Assembly (NCBI GenBank): GCA_003665825.1
Contig: QPFY01000005.1
Span: forward strand, 434,001 to 498,000
Source: Microbotryum silenes-acaulis
Lineage: Eukaryota; Basidiomycota; Microbotryomycetes; Microbotryales; Microbotryaceae
Direction: 5' to 3'
Length of the DNA: 64,000 bases
The notes beneath the pieces were generated by a model, which searched no databases, had not been told where the DNA came from, and worked only from the letters and a program-made list of their open reading frames with translations. Below, piece after piece: positions 23,255 to 34,370 of the stretch; the first letter of the stretch is position 1; each line of letters opens with the position of its first letter. The position numbers were made by a program, and so were the translations under genes.

Positions 23255-24282
23255 GGTGGTCGTAGTGTTGGGATCGAATAAAAGTCTAAGGAGAGAGTGA
23301 AAATAGAGTACGTCAGCTTGAAAGCCGTGGTTGAGTCATCTACGTAGGCGAGCGAACGAAAAATCGGTCTGACGGCGTTGACAGGAGCGAGCAAGCGCCG
23401 AGCGAGCTGGGGCCAGACGATCGTCGGCGATGAGACAAGCGATCGCGGAGGGGGAGAAAGCAGTGATCAAGCTCGGGCAAGCACCGCAAAAGTATCCATC
23501 AACCAGACCAAGACTGAAGAGGGAGACGGTGCACCTGCTGCGATGACAGCCGAGCTCACACGAGCAGCTCGCCACGACACCCTCACGGGTGAAGCGAGGT
23601 GCCAAGCGAGTGGGAGAGGTGCCTCGTCACCACGACGGTGCAACCAAGACAGTAAGCTACGAATATACCTCATCGAGCTAGGCTGGACAGTCATGGCATG
23701 CACCGCATCTCGTTCCAGCGCTGGTCGTCAAGCGAACCAGCACGCCAGCTCGTTCGTCCCAGCAACCAGCCCGATACCGCTCCATCAAGCCATGTAGCCC
23801 GAGACTGACCTCTGAATAAACTCGTCCCGTCCTTGTTCGAGGTGATTGCCGCGTGTATTCTGAACAAGTGCAAGCGCCGAGACCGCACTGTCGGCACGTG
23901 AAAGGAGTGATCCTACAAAGGGTTGGCCACTGACCAGCCCAGCCGCGCAAGCTCGCGCATTCGACCCCGCGCCTTGTAAGGCTAAATCCCCAGACTCCCA
24001 CAACCTCCCCACATCCCGGGGACGGTCTAATCGCTTCGGGCCGGGGCAACCGTTGTTTGGGCTTTGCGTTTGGCTCTCAGGTACGATGACGAGTTGGGTG
24101 TTTTGTCTACAAGGAAAGCGCATAGAATTCCACAATCCAGCGAGGACAGGCCGTGGTAGACCACCGCCGAAAAAAAAGAGAGGAAACAGCAAAGAAGGAG
24201 CAAAAAAGGGAAAGTGTAAAAATGAGGAGAAAAGAAGAGGGTGAAAAAACAAGATCACAATGGAATGTGCATGTGTATGATT
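23255..24282. other. Intergenic region upstream of GRR1
   Basis: About 1 kb between the GRR1 start and the ARB1 stop. No conserved coding segment seen; the part near 24160-24250 is A-rich and probably ARB1 3' flank. Confidence 0.5.
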
Positions 24283-26795
24283 CTACATGTTGATCTTGCC
24301 CCCGGCGGCGCCCTTCTTGGAGACCAACTTGGCCCGCTCGATCTCGGCTTGCGAGTTCTTGACCAACGTGTTCTTGTAATCAACGATACTGATGTCCGAC
24401 TTGCTCAGATCCAAGATCTTCTTGTTCTTGACTTCCCACAATTGTTCCGCGACTTGGGAGATCAGGCGGAAATCGTGAGAGACGATCACGACACCACCGG
24501 AGAACTCGCGGATCGCCTTGGCCAACGCGTCGATCGAACCCATGTCCAAGTGGTTGGTCGGCTCGTCGAGCAAGAGGATGTCGGGTCGCTCCATCGCCAA
24601 CTGCGCAAACACGACTCGGTTACGCAGACCATCGGACAACTGACTAATCGGCGAGGTCTGATGCGTGCCACTGATTCCGAAGCGACCGATCTGCGCTCGG
24701 AAGTACTGGATATCCTTGTCCGGGAACTTGGGCTTGAATGTCTTCTCAAAGTACTCGAGCGGCGACTGGTCGTACGGCAGCTGGTCGGCCGAGTGCTGAG
24801 AGTACTTGGCGAGCTTCAACGACGGGTGGCGGTTGACCGTGCCCTGCAGGGGTTGCAGTTGCCCCGTGATGAGGTTCAACAGCGTCGATTTACCCGTACC
24901 GTTCTGGCCGACGATGGCGATACGGGAGTCCATGTCGATACCGAACGAGAGGTCCTTGTACAGCGCATCCTGCATCTTGCCAGAGTACGCGAACGCGACG
25001 TCGCTGAAGGCGATGATCGGCGGCGGCAATTTGCGCACGTCCTCAAAGTTGAACGAGAGCGGCTTGCGCTCGGTGACCTTCTCGATGAAGCCCTCGGCCT
25101 CCATCTTGTCGATGATCTTTTGCTTCGACTTGGCCTGCTTGACCAAGTTGGCGTACGTTCCGGCACTGGCGATGAAGTCCTTGATGTGCTTGATCTCGTC
25201 CTGCTGCTTCTGGTACGCCTTCATTTGATTTGTCTCGTTCTCGGTCTTGGTTCGGACGTAGGTCGAGTAGTTACCACCGTACGAGATGAACTTTCGCTGT
25301 TGGGTCAAGTCGAGGATGTTGGTGCAGACCGTGTCCATGAAATCGGCCGAGTGCGACGTCAGAACGAGGATGTGGTTGTAAGTCGACAGGTAAGCTTCGA
25401 GCCACACGACTGCTTCCAGATCCAAGTGATTGGTCGGCTCGTCGAGCAAGAGCAAGTGAGGTCGGATCGTCAAGGCCTTGGCGAGCGCGACTCGCATCCT
25501 CCATCCACCGGACATGTCCTTCGTCGCCTTGGCCATCATCGCCGGCCCGAATCCGAGACCGTGCAAGATGGCACCGGCCTTGGCCTCGAACGTGTTGGGG
25601 TCAAGTTCCTCGAGCTCCTCGTACTTGAGCTCGAGCGCAAGCTCGTCGACGTTGTCGGCGACCGACATCTCCTCGATCTGTCGCTCGATGCGCGCAACCT
25701 TCTCCTTGGCCGACTGGACGATGTAGTCGAGCGCGGTCATCTCGGACGGCTCGGCCTCACCCTGGACGAGGTAAATGTCGATGTGCTCCGGGATCTCGAC
25801 ATCTCGGGCAGCGATGGATTGGAGCCATGTCGTCTGATCATCGGAGGATGGATTCAAAGTCAGCCTTCGTCCATGTTATCAACCGGGACTGCGAGTCGGA
25901 AACTGACCTTTCCGGAACCGTTGTCACCGAGGAGACCGTATCTTTTGAAATGACAGCCCGAATGATTAGCCACCTCTTCGACCACCTATTTCTAGTTCAC
26001 CGACAACGCACCGGTTACCGTAGTTGAGCGAAAAGTCGGCGTTCTCAATCAACAGACGACCGTGGAACGACAGAGAGTACGACTGGATCTGGATATCACG
26101 ACTCTGATCATCCGAGACGACGACACCGCTTCCCGAACGGTCGGTCGCGAGGCGCAACTTGGCCATGGAGAGGTCCTCTTCCGAGTTGGCGGCCGAGAGC
26201 GAGGTCAAGGGGGTGTTGGTCGCGGACGCGGCTTTGGACCCGGCTCGGGACCCCGTCTTGGACGAAGCGGTCGAGGATTCACCCTTGGCAGCGGCCTTGG
26301 CGGCCTATGGGTAGTCGGTACACGAGAGTCGAGGTGCAGAGAAGAATATTGATGGACCGAGTTCGAGAGAGAATAAATTGTCGGGCCAAGCGGCGGCACC
26401 GGGAAAGCAGCGAGAAGACTCAAAGTCAGCCGGTCCGTCCGTCGCAACGAAGAGAGAATGCGCATGTGGGCAAACTCAAGGGGCGAGGTACTAACCTTTT
26501 CTGCCATTCGCTTGGCTTTTGATGCAGAAATGGGTGCCTGTGTGACGACATCGGAAACGCGTGTGAGCAAATACGGCTTTTGTGCGAGGTTTGCGACCCG
26601 ACCCAACGCGTGCGGAACGGAACTCCACCTGACGACGGCCGGGAGCAAGCGAGCAGCTGTGACCCTTCGCACGGGAGCTCGACAGCGACTCGAGCCTTGT
26701 CGCCTCATCCCGAGCCGCCCATGGACGTCATCCTTCGCTGGGCCAATGCAAGGTCTATCGTCCATCTCCGCACTCTTCAGAGCTTGACTTACCAT
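24283..26795 (-). CDS. ARB1: ABC-F family ATPase ARB1 (ribosome biogenesis)
   Basis: Five exons (26793-26795, 26496-26537, 26012-26304, 25908-25941, 24283-25833) give 640 aa. The first coding exon is the ATG alone, spliced to APISASKAKRMAEK and then AAKAAAKGESS, the basic N terminus typical of ARB1. Domain 1 has Walker A GDNGSGKT (split by an intron), signature MSGGWRMRVALAKAL and Walker B LLLLDEPTNHLDLEA; domain 2 has GQNGTGKST, LSDGLRNRVVFAQL and ILLLDEPTNHLDMGS. There are no membrane segments, as expected for soluble ABC-F proteins. ARB1 shuttles between nucleus and cytoplasm and aids 40S and 60S maturation and quality control. The next exon upstream would otherwise lack an ATG, which supports the ATG-only exon; an alternative internal start is the Met of KRMAEK. 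The 34-nt exon 4 is very small. Confidence 0.94.
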
Positions 26796-27172
26796 GATGT
26801 AGGTAAGGGTGCGGGGGGGCTGAACCTACAGAGGAGCAGCGGAAGGTGGCGGAGCAACGCCAACGATCCATAGCGAATTTCAGGCTCGTGTCGTCGTCGT
26901 CAGTCGCCGCACGCCATTTTTCGGGGGTCACAATTTCGCCCCTCCCAATTACAAAGTCGGCAATTCAAGATGTCGAGTCACACCCTCTCGCCTGCGAACA
27001 AGTCGTTTACCCCCCCAAAAAACACGGATGCATTTTCACCTTCCCCGAAGATACAAGAGGAAGAAAAAAGAAACGTGACAAAAAGCTAGAACACGAGAAA
27101 GGTAGAAGAGCGACGCCGGCAAGAAAGGGAACCCACAAAGACTCTAAACGAACGTTTAAGGTTTTCGTTCGT
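26796..27172. other. Intergenic region ARB1 promoter / TCTP 3' flank
   Basis: About 380 bp with the ARB1 promoter at the left and the TCTP 3' untranslated region at the right. An A-rich stretch (27050-27110) may include the TCTP polyadenylation region. Confidence 0.5.
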
Positions 27173-27178
27173 TTAGAG
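27142..27178 (-). promoter_or_regulatory. Perfect 13-bp inverted repeat across the TCTP stop codon
   Basis: Arms 27142-27154 and 27166-27178 are exact reverse complements with an 11-nt loop. The right arm contains the last two codons region of TCTP (Leu codon and TAA); the left arm lies in the 3' UTR. On the mRNA this would fold into a stable stem starting at the final sense codon. The function is unknown. Confidence 0.8.
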
Positions 27179-28174
27179 CTTGACTTCCTTGAGTCCGTCC
27201 TTCCAGAAGGTGAAGTAGGGCGTTGTGCCGTCCTCGCGGTAGTTGAGCAAAGCGACCATGCCGTCGCTGTGAAGAATATCCGACGTCAGTTGTTTTGCTC
27301 TGATACAGGTCAAGATGAACGCGAAGGCACTCACGGGTTCATCGATTCACCGGTGTAGAACTCGTAGTCCTTGAAGTTGCCCAAGACCCTGATCGAACGC
27401 GAACGCAACAAAACTTGAGCACACCAAAACCATCAGATAGCAGTCTCGACTCGTACTGACTTCTTGGCAAGGACAGCGGCGCCCTTCTCGAACTCGGGAA
27501 TGCGATCGGGGTTGGTGGTTTGGAGGTGCGCCTTGACGGCCTTCATGTAACCCTTGAGGTAGGTCATGTACGACTTCTTGTCGAACGAGGTCGCGGTCAA
27601 GCGGAACGAGTTGACGATGTTGTTGACCTGCGAGTCACCCTCTTGGAGGTCCTCCTCGGCTTCCTCGGCCGAACTGCGCAGGCGGGTAAGAATCACGACG
27701 AGGATAAGCCACTTGTCTTGGCGTCGAGCCAGCCCAATCTGCTGTAAGATGTGACTTACGCGTTGGCACCAATGTCAATTTGACCGGCACGAAGGGTGAT
27801 GACGGCGCAGTCGGCCTCGTAGGCGACTCCGTCGATTTCCTTGAGCTAATGGGACATGTGGAATGGGGAAGAATCAGCACAATGGGTGATAAAACGCGGT
27901 GGCAGGTGCATCGTCTGGGTGAGGTCCAAGTCGTTACACCCATGAGCGACAAATGGGTCGATGCAACGTATAACGAGAATATCGACCATGTACCGAGCTC
28001 GCGTGATCCAGACACCTCATCACAACCATCCGCGTGGCTACGCCTCGTTCGCGACGACACAACGAACACGACCACGAGATCGTCGCCAGAACCCCAAACC
28101 TGCACGAAGTAACTCACGTCGTAGGCATCCGAGACCATCTCGTCGCCGGTGAGAACGTCGGTGTACAACAACAT
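27173..28174 (-). CDS. TMA19: Translationally controlled tumour protein homologue (TCTP)
   Basis: Five exons (28118-28174, 27760-27845, 27461-27673, 27335-27388, 27173-27266) give 167 aa, the normal TCTP length. It begins [19 protein letters not shown] and contains both family signatures: [13 protein letters not shown] (TCTP signature 1) and [19 protein letters not shown] with a conserved [15 protein letters not shown] end (signature 2). TCTP is an abundant cytosolic, ribosome-associated, Ca-binding protein linked to TOR signalling, stress and translation. The first intron is 272 nt, unusually long for this locus. A perfect hairpin overlaps the stop codon. The gene lies head-to-tail with the ribosomal protein gene, another highly expressed translation gene. 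Confidence 0.97.
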
Positions 28175-29047
28175 GGTGGCTAGTAGATTTGGTGGGGGTG
28201 ATGTATGGTGGTGTGAGGGCGTGGCTTTGTGAATGGGGAAAGCGAGCGAACACGAGAACGCGGTGCGAGAACGTGCGAAACGACGACGAGGAGCGGAAGG
28301 GGTGAAGATGGGAGACAAGAAGAGCTTGTTGATTAGTGCTAAGCTCCTTGAAAGTAGTGCTCGATCGCCCGTGAATTGGATAGGTAGCAACTCACATGTG
28401 CGTTTAGTATGGAGAGATGCAACAAGAGTTTCAGTCGCCCGCCAAGACCGCACACAGCAGCTGTCCCCCCTTCTGGCGTCTCCGCAGGTCAGGCCGGTCA
28501 GGCGCGAAAATCTTGGGGCCGCGCTGGGCCGGCCGAGGCCGCGGTCTCGCCACGCCGACTCGGCTGCGAAACAAGCCTCGAGCGGAACGTCGATATGCTG
28601 AAAGTTGAGCGAGCTCGGGTCAGCTGACGCCGAGGTAGTCGGTCGGATCGCATTTCGATCAGTCAACACGGGTTAGTCGAATATGAGATTTGCTGTCACT
28701 ATGCACAACTTGTATGCAGCCAACCGAGTAGTTCCGCTTGGAATCACACTCCTCTGCTCCCAATCTCGGCAGGCACCCACTCTCCCCCCACGCGGAACTC
28801 GAACTCTAGAGCGTGGTTGTGATGCGATCATTACAGCAACGTGGAAAAATCCGGGGAGCCACTTCCTAAGAAAAGAAAAGAAGCGGGACCAGGAAGAATG
28901 CGTGTTGTTTTACCCCCATCATGAGTGAGAGAAGAGGGGGGTGGGTTCCCTCCATCCAGCGTACGTCCAACGAAACTGCTTCGGCCGAGGATCGAGAAAC
29001 GTAACGAAGACGAAGGCCATTTTGGAGTTTGCGGGTTGTCGATTGAT
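28175..29047. other. Intergenic region, TCTP promoter
   Basis: About 870 bp between the TCTP start and the S11 stop, with no supported gene. The TCTP promoter is expected in the left part. Confidence 0.5.
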
Positions 29048-29596
29048 TTAGTACTTGACGAACGTCTTGGCCTTGGCCTTGGACACTCGGAGTACGTTGA
29101 AGCGGACGGTCTTGGACAAAGGTCGGCATTGGCCGACGGTGACCTGGTCGCCGACATCGACGCGGAACGCGGGCGAGCAGTGCGCAGCCAAGTTCTTGTG
29201 TCGCTTCTCGTATCGGTTGTACTTCTTGACGAACATGAGGTACTCTCGTCGGCAGATGATGGTGCGGGTCATCTTGTTGGACATGACCTTGCCCGTCAGG
29301 ATACGGCCACGGATCGAGACCTCGCCGGTGAAGGGGCACTTCTTGTCAATGTAGGTACCGTTGATGGCTTCCTTGGGGGTCTGTGGAAGATTGCGAACCC
29401 AAAACCCACGCTATCAGCAAACAAGCGCCAAGGCGATTCCCCCAAAATGACTTCAAATCGAACGCACCTTGAACCCAAGTCCGACATCCTTGTACCAGCG
29501 ACGGTGCTTGCCAGCCGACTTCTTGGACTTGGCCGTAACCTTGGCGTTCTGGAAGAGGGGTTGCTTCTGGAAGGACTTTTCAATTTGGTCTGCCAT
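29048..29596 (-). CDS. RPS11: 40S ribosomal protein S11 (uS17)
   Basis: Two exons (29468-29596, 29048-29380) give 153 aa. The N terminus [20 protein letters not shown] and the segment [20 protein letters not shown], then [32 protein letters not shown] and [18 protein letters not shown] are highly conserved across eukaryotic S11 proteins. It ends with [17 protein letters not shown], the uS17 C-terminal fold. The single 87-nt intron separates codons after GFK. It is a core component of the 40S subunit body. Confidence 0.98.
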
Positions 29597-30639
29597 GGTG
29601 GCTGTACAAATCGAAGTGAAAGAGAAGGGGGAGCAGCGCAGCGCGGGAAGGAGGGGAGAGAGAGCGAGAGTCAGCGATCGGTCGCGGCGAGCAGGTGGGA
29701 TGCGTAAATTGACACGGCGGCTCGCTGAGGTCGTGAGTTCGGTGTCGTGCAGTTGTGCGAAGCTGTTCTCGAGTCGAGTTGTGTCGTGTCGAGGGTCGTA
29801 GTCGTGCGATTACTATCATTCATCGTCCCTTCGTGACCGCAGTCACTCCACGTTGTACCACGGGGGTATGCACAGGCATACGACGGCGACGACGGGATGC
29901 GTCCCCCCTCTTCGCACGCTCAACACGCCCCCGCGATGCAACACCATGCACTCCAATACCCCCAATCCTCCTCAAAGCATTTCATTCCCATCCCACAACA
30001 CCATCCAACCATCAACACCTCAGCCAAGTGCGACGACCGTGCTCCACGCTCCTCCTAAGCGCGTTGCGACGCTCAGCGCCAGGGAAGAAGTTTTGAGGCC
30101 TGGCCACCACCCGCTTCCTCCCCTACAATCCAACGGCTCCAGGCTACGAACCCCTTCCCTACGCGTCCCTCCTCATCCCAGTCGGGTCCGACGTCGATGT
30201 CGATCCAGTCGTAGTCGATCTCCAGAGTCGCAGCAAGTGAAAAGAGCGGGTGGTAGGCCTTACAGGTTGTTAGTTTGGACACGAAGGGGGGGATCGAACG
30301 CACAGCGCGAGAGCGTTCAAGCCCATTTCCCGCCTTGGACGGGGTCGTCTGCAGCTCGCGAGCCGGTCGACTTTTGGGCCCGCACGAGGGTGAAAAAGCC
30401 CTGGCGCGGGGGGGGACCATTTTGGCCACGGGCAAGTTTCGGCCCGACAGGTTTCGGACCAGCCTGGCCCCTCAAGGCCTCAAGCTTGGAGGCTGGGAAG
30501 TGTAGTACCACCTTGCTGCGGTAATGCTCCCTTCATCAGAATTCACTCAAATTGAAACCAAAAGCATATGCCTCCTTTTGTTGGAGTACAAAAGGTCTCT
30601 GAGCACGTCTTCAATTTTCAAGACACTCCCCAATACTCC
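29597..30639. other. Intergenic region, RPS11 promoter and AIM22 3' flank
   Basis: About 1 kb. A minus-strand frame at 30073-30435 has an acidic C-terminal stretch but no recognisable homology, and the plus-strand frames are Arg/Pro/Ser-biased. I do not call a gene here. Confidence 0.45.
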
Positions 30640-32467
30640 TTACATCACCCCTCTCAACCACTTTAACAATTCTTCTACCCTCTTCCCTTTTAATCCCTGC
30701 GGTATTTTATTCTCAACTCCATCCAGAGATCCATACCTTAGATCCTGTACGATCTCACGCACTGTCTGTGCGGCTCGGTAATAATCCGCATTCGAAGGTG
30801 AGGTCGTGATCGTGCATGAGGTGATGAGCGCGTGCCGGGAGGTGATGTGGTATGCCTAGAGGGTGGTTCGAAAACCGTATTTGAGTTGAATTTCGGGACA
30901 ATGTTGAGTTTACAAAAGTGCTCACTAGTGGTCCAAAGGGGAATTCACCCGAGACGTCATGTGTGAATTCGGGCGTTTGGCCATACTTCCAATCCCATGA
31001 CTGGGGAGATGTACTTCATCAGTGATGTTCAACGAGCTCAAAGTATGATGAGGCTCACCTGTAGTTCGTCGATGACGCCCCTGACATAGTCGTTCCGCTC
31101 CACCTCGGATTCGTCAACTTCCTATCCCGCGCGGCCCACGATCACGGTCGCAGGGATTAGCCCTACTCAATTCCACGCCACAGCTGTCTTCTACTCACAT
31201 GAATCTTCAAGCCCTCATCGCCGTGACTTTTTCCAAACTCTTTCGTCACGGCTCGCACGAATGAGGCATGATCGATCGTGGAACTGAACTCGCGCAAGTT
31301 TTTGACGGGTGAGGGTACGGATGCCACGCCTTTGGTCACGAGAGTATCCTGGATGGGAGAAAAGTGGATGTCCAGATTATTAGTCAGTGGTGGGTTTCCT
31401 GAAAGCTGTACGTCGACGTGCACCTACCCTGGAGTTCTCGAGCAGTCCTTTGAGGTCTTTGAGCTTGGCATCGATGAGCATCGTTCCGTGATGATACGCC
31501 CGAGCATTGACAAGCTTGAATGCCGAACCTGAGACGTAAAGACCGACAACAATTTCCCTAGATAAGCACTTTCATCCCCACCAACGCTCGAACTCGGTAA
31601 ATTGAGCCTCAAGCCATCGACGACTCATCTTGAACGAATCGACACAGATATCATTCCTCTCATTGACGTAAGCCTCGATGCCCAAGTTGTTGAGCGCCCT
31701 AGCGACCAACTCGGCATTTGTCCGTCGTTCAAACTCGAGCCGAGGGACGAATACGCAATAATTTGTATTGCCGAGATCCTGTATAGAGGTTGGAGACCCT
31801 CATTCTCAGCATGCTGAAGACTCGGACGGGTGGGTCGAGGTGGCCGTACATGATAGACGGTCCCTCCTCCTGATTTTCTCCGTACGAATGGAATTCCTAG
31901 TTGTTCTAATCGATGAAGGTCGATTTCCTTCCATGGATTCTGAAGGCATCAATCGCGATCAGATCCCTCGACCCGGTTCGGCACGGGAAGCGAGCTAGCT
32001 TACTTGATTCCGACCGATGATGATGCTTGGCGTATTGCGATACATGTACAGGGTGATAATCGACGGATCTGTTTTACGAAATAGCCTGCGTCGCAGTCCC
32101 CAAGAGCACATCAGCGGTTCGTCCTATCCTTGAGATGGGTCCGAGACGATGCGATGTGGGGGAGGGGCAGAGGGGGGCAGCGGAGAAGGAAACCACTACG
32201 TACCAATCCTCGTAGGCCAAGTTGAAATGTGGATCATGGCTTTTGGAAACATAGATGGAAAGCTTCAGGAATTCAATCCGGGAGTTCCGGTCAGCTGCGA
32301 AGCCTCTGACATCCCCACCAGCTGCTCGCACGACTCACGGGTGCTTTGGACTCGCTTTGAAACGACGCCGTTCCGGACAAGCTCCTGGATCTGGTGACCA
32401 AGCGAGTACATGCACATGCCGGAACAGCCTTGGTCGACCGCACGAGCTGAGATAAGAGGGGCTGCAT
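30640..32467 (-). CDS. AIM22: Lipoate-protein ligase / lipoyltransferase, mitochondrial
   Basis: Ten small exons (32339-32467, 32204-32262, 32004-32085, 31850-31939, 31625-31778, 31428-31528, 31199-31348, 31059-31121, 30926-31000, 30640-30855) give 372 aa. The Arg/Ser-rich N terminus ([12 protein letters not shown]...RSRSLSG) looks like a mitochondrial presequence. The catalytic domain shows [49 protein letters not shown] (about 110-124, lipoyl-AMP pocket) and the later [11 protein letters not shown] with the conserved Lys211. A C-terminal accessory domain includes the [11 protein letters not shown] segment typical of LplA-type enzymes. It attaches lipoate to 2-oxoacid dehydrogenase E2 subunits or GcvH. 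At the exon 5/6 junction the usual KxSGSA motif reads KMSSA, so that donor (31624) is slightly uncertain. Frame is kept across all nine junctions. Confidence 0.93.
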
Positions 32468-34370
32468 GGTCGCAACACCGAGCTTGAAAGGCTGTGACAC
32501 GGCTGGGAGGCTTTGCGCTTGCTCTGCTTCGCTCTCGGTCGGCGGTCGGGTTGGGTCGGCAAAAGCGCGGCGAGAGTGCGCCGTCCAACCCGGCACTTGT
32601 AGCGCGCGGCAGTCGAGAAAAGTGTTTCTTGGATCCGCACCGCAGCAATCTGCTCGAAAGGCAGTACTACGAAGACTCGCCGCCTCGCAAGTCGAATCAT
32701 ATTTAACGACAAGGCGCTCCGGCTTGCGTTTCTGACATTATGGCTGGATTTGCGACACCGCTTGCGACGCTCAAGCCTTAGCAGAATGACGGAAATGGCC
32801 TGGGCCGACATGCAGCGAATCGGAGGCAAAAGTTGAAATCCCTCGGCGGTGCAACCTGGTTAGGTTGTTTTCGAACGAGGGTTAATGCTGCTGACTGCCA
32901 GCTCAGACAGTCTCTTCGGACAGACCAACTTAACGATCGTGGCTGCAGTGGGCGTTCCTCTTCGCGGTGGGCTTGATCAGCGCTGCCGGAAGTGTGTAAG
33001 ACTTTGCGAAGGGCTTCAAGTTCTTAGCCGTCGATCCCGGAAACGCCGGACCTATAGCCCGGACGCGTACCTTCCGACGTGTTCGAGGGCCACTCACCGT
33101 CCCTGCCTCCGGGATCAACTGGCTAATCATTAGGATGTACGCCATTCGAATTCGCGAGCGCCGATGGCTGAAGTCGGCAAGCCCGGACTCCGAGTCGGAG
33201 GCCAACTTGTTGGCGCGGATCAGAGGCAATTACAACCTGAGTCCAGGCCAAAATCTTACTGACTGCTCTAGCTTGCTCTTCATTGCTATCTACCAGCGTT
33301 TAAGATCGAGAACGCGTCGGAGGATACGATACGATCCTCAGCGCCGCCCGCTGCGGACAAGCTTGAAAGGGGCAGAGAGAGCCCGTCCGACTCGTCTTTG
33401 CGCCGACAGACAAGCGCGATGTAAGTGTCTTGTTCCTCTCCGTTGAAGAAGGCAAATTTGCGACTGGAAGCCTGCGCCACACCGGAAGTGGTTTATTGAC
33501 CGTTTTGAGTGCTCGACTGCGGAAAATATGGTGACGCGCTGGCACACCAGGCTCACTGAGAGAATGATCATGTTGCAAGTTGCTAATAGGAAATATACCG
33601 TAATATTGATCTAAATCAAACGAGCTGAACGCCTCGATGAATCAGGCTTGTCGTGCGTGGGCGGGAGGGATGAGTGGAAGTGCCATCGGCGAAGGTGGGG
33701 GTGGGGGTTTGCGCAAGTGAGGGAGGCCGCTGCATTCAGTTGGGCCGCTGCGAGTACGTATGATGCAAGCCCTTACTACTACTAGCCGAGAAAGGGGTGG
33801 GATTGCGTTGAGCTGTAGGAAATCTAGTAGGCACACTGTGAGTTAAACAAGTAGTGACTTTCTGTTTCAGCGTGGGTCGCCTAGGAATATGTTTAAGGTG
33901 TAGGCGCAAGATACTTGTCATTGCGCGACCTCAAGCTGGAACCGGCGCAGGACCACTGCCAGACCAGGCGGCCGGGGCCGGGGTATTCGGAGGTTGTAGA
34001 GCTCTCCCCGAGAAGCTGACGACCAGAGCTACAGAGGACAAGATAGATTGAGCTCTAACCGGATAGCGGGCTATGTTCATTCAGCAAGGCGGGGGCCGCG
34101 GAGCTAAGTTGAACCTCGGACCAATGCATACATCGAGTCGAGGGGGGGCACAACTACGCTGATGGCGCCGATCGCACCTCGCCCGTTCTCCTTCGCAGCC
34201 TCCAGCGTATTCCACCGTTCCACCGTTCCACCTACGGACCTCCTCTTCCTCCACGCGCGATGAGCTCAATCACCTACCCATCTAATATATCAACAGCAAC
34301 ATTACGCACGGATGCATCGACATCCACTCGCCCAATCGAGCCAGCACGGCCTTCGCTTCTCTCGTCCATC
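32468..34370. other. Divergent intergenic region AIM22 / AIM19
   Basis: About 1.9 kb between divergent starts. Several short frames on both strands carry no motif and do not splice into a recognisable product. No RNA gene or mobile-element signature was seen. Confidence 0.45.

Noticed and set aside
23378..23797. Plus-strand frame upstream of GRR1
   Set aside because: Overlaps other open frames on both strands and lacks any conserved feature; treated as promoter region.
24241..25953. Very long plus-strand open frame antisense to ARB1
   Set aside because: It is the mirror of a GC-rich, codon-biased gene; the minus strand carries unmistakable ABC motifs.
27846..28117. Possible intronic C/D snoRNA in TCTP intron 1 (GTGATGA and a distant CTGA)
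   Set aside because: Box spacing is too long and no terminal stem or second box pair could be found.
30073..30435. Minus-strand frame with an acidic segment (DYDWIDIDVGPDWDEEG)
   Set aside because: No homology recognised, no splice partners, and it lies in the 3' flank of AIM22; not enough for a gene call.
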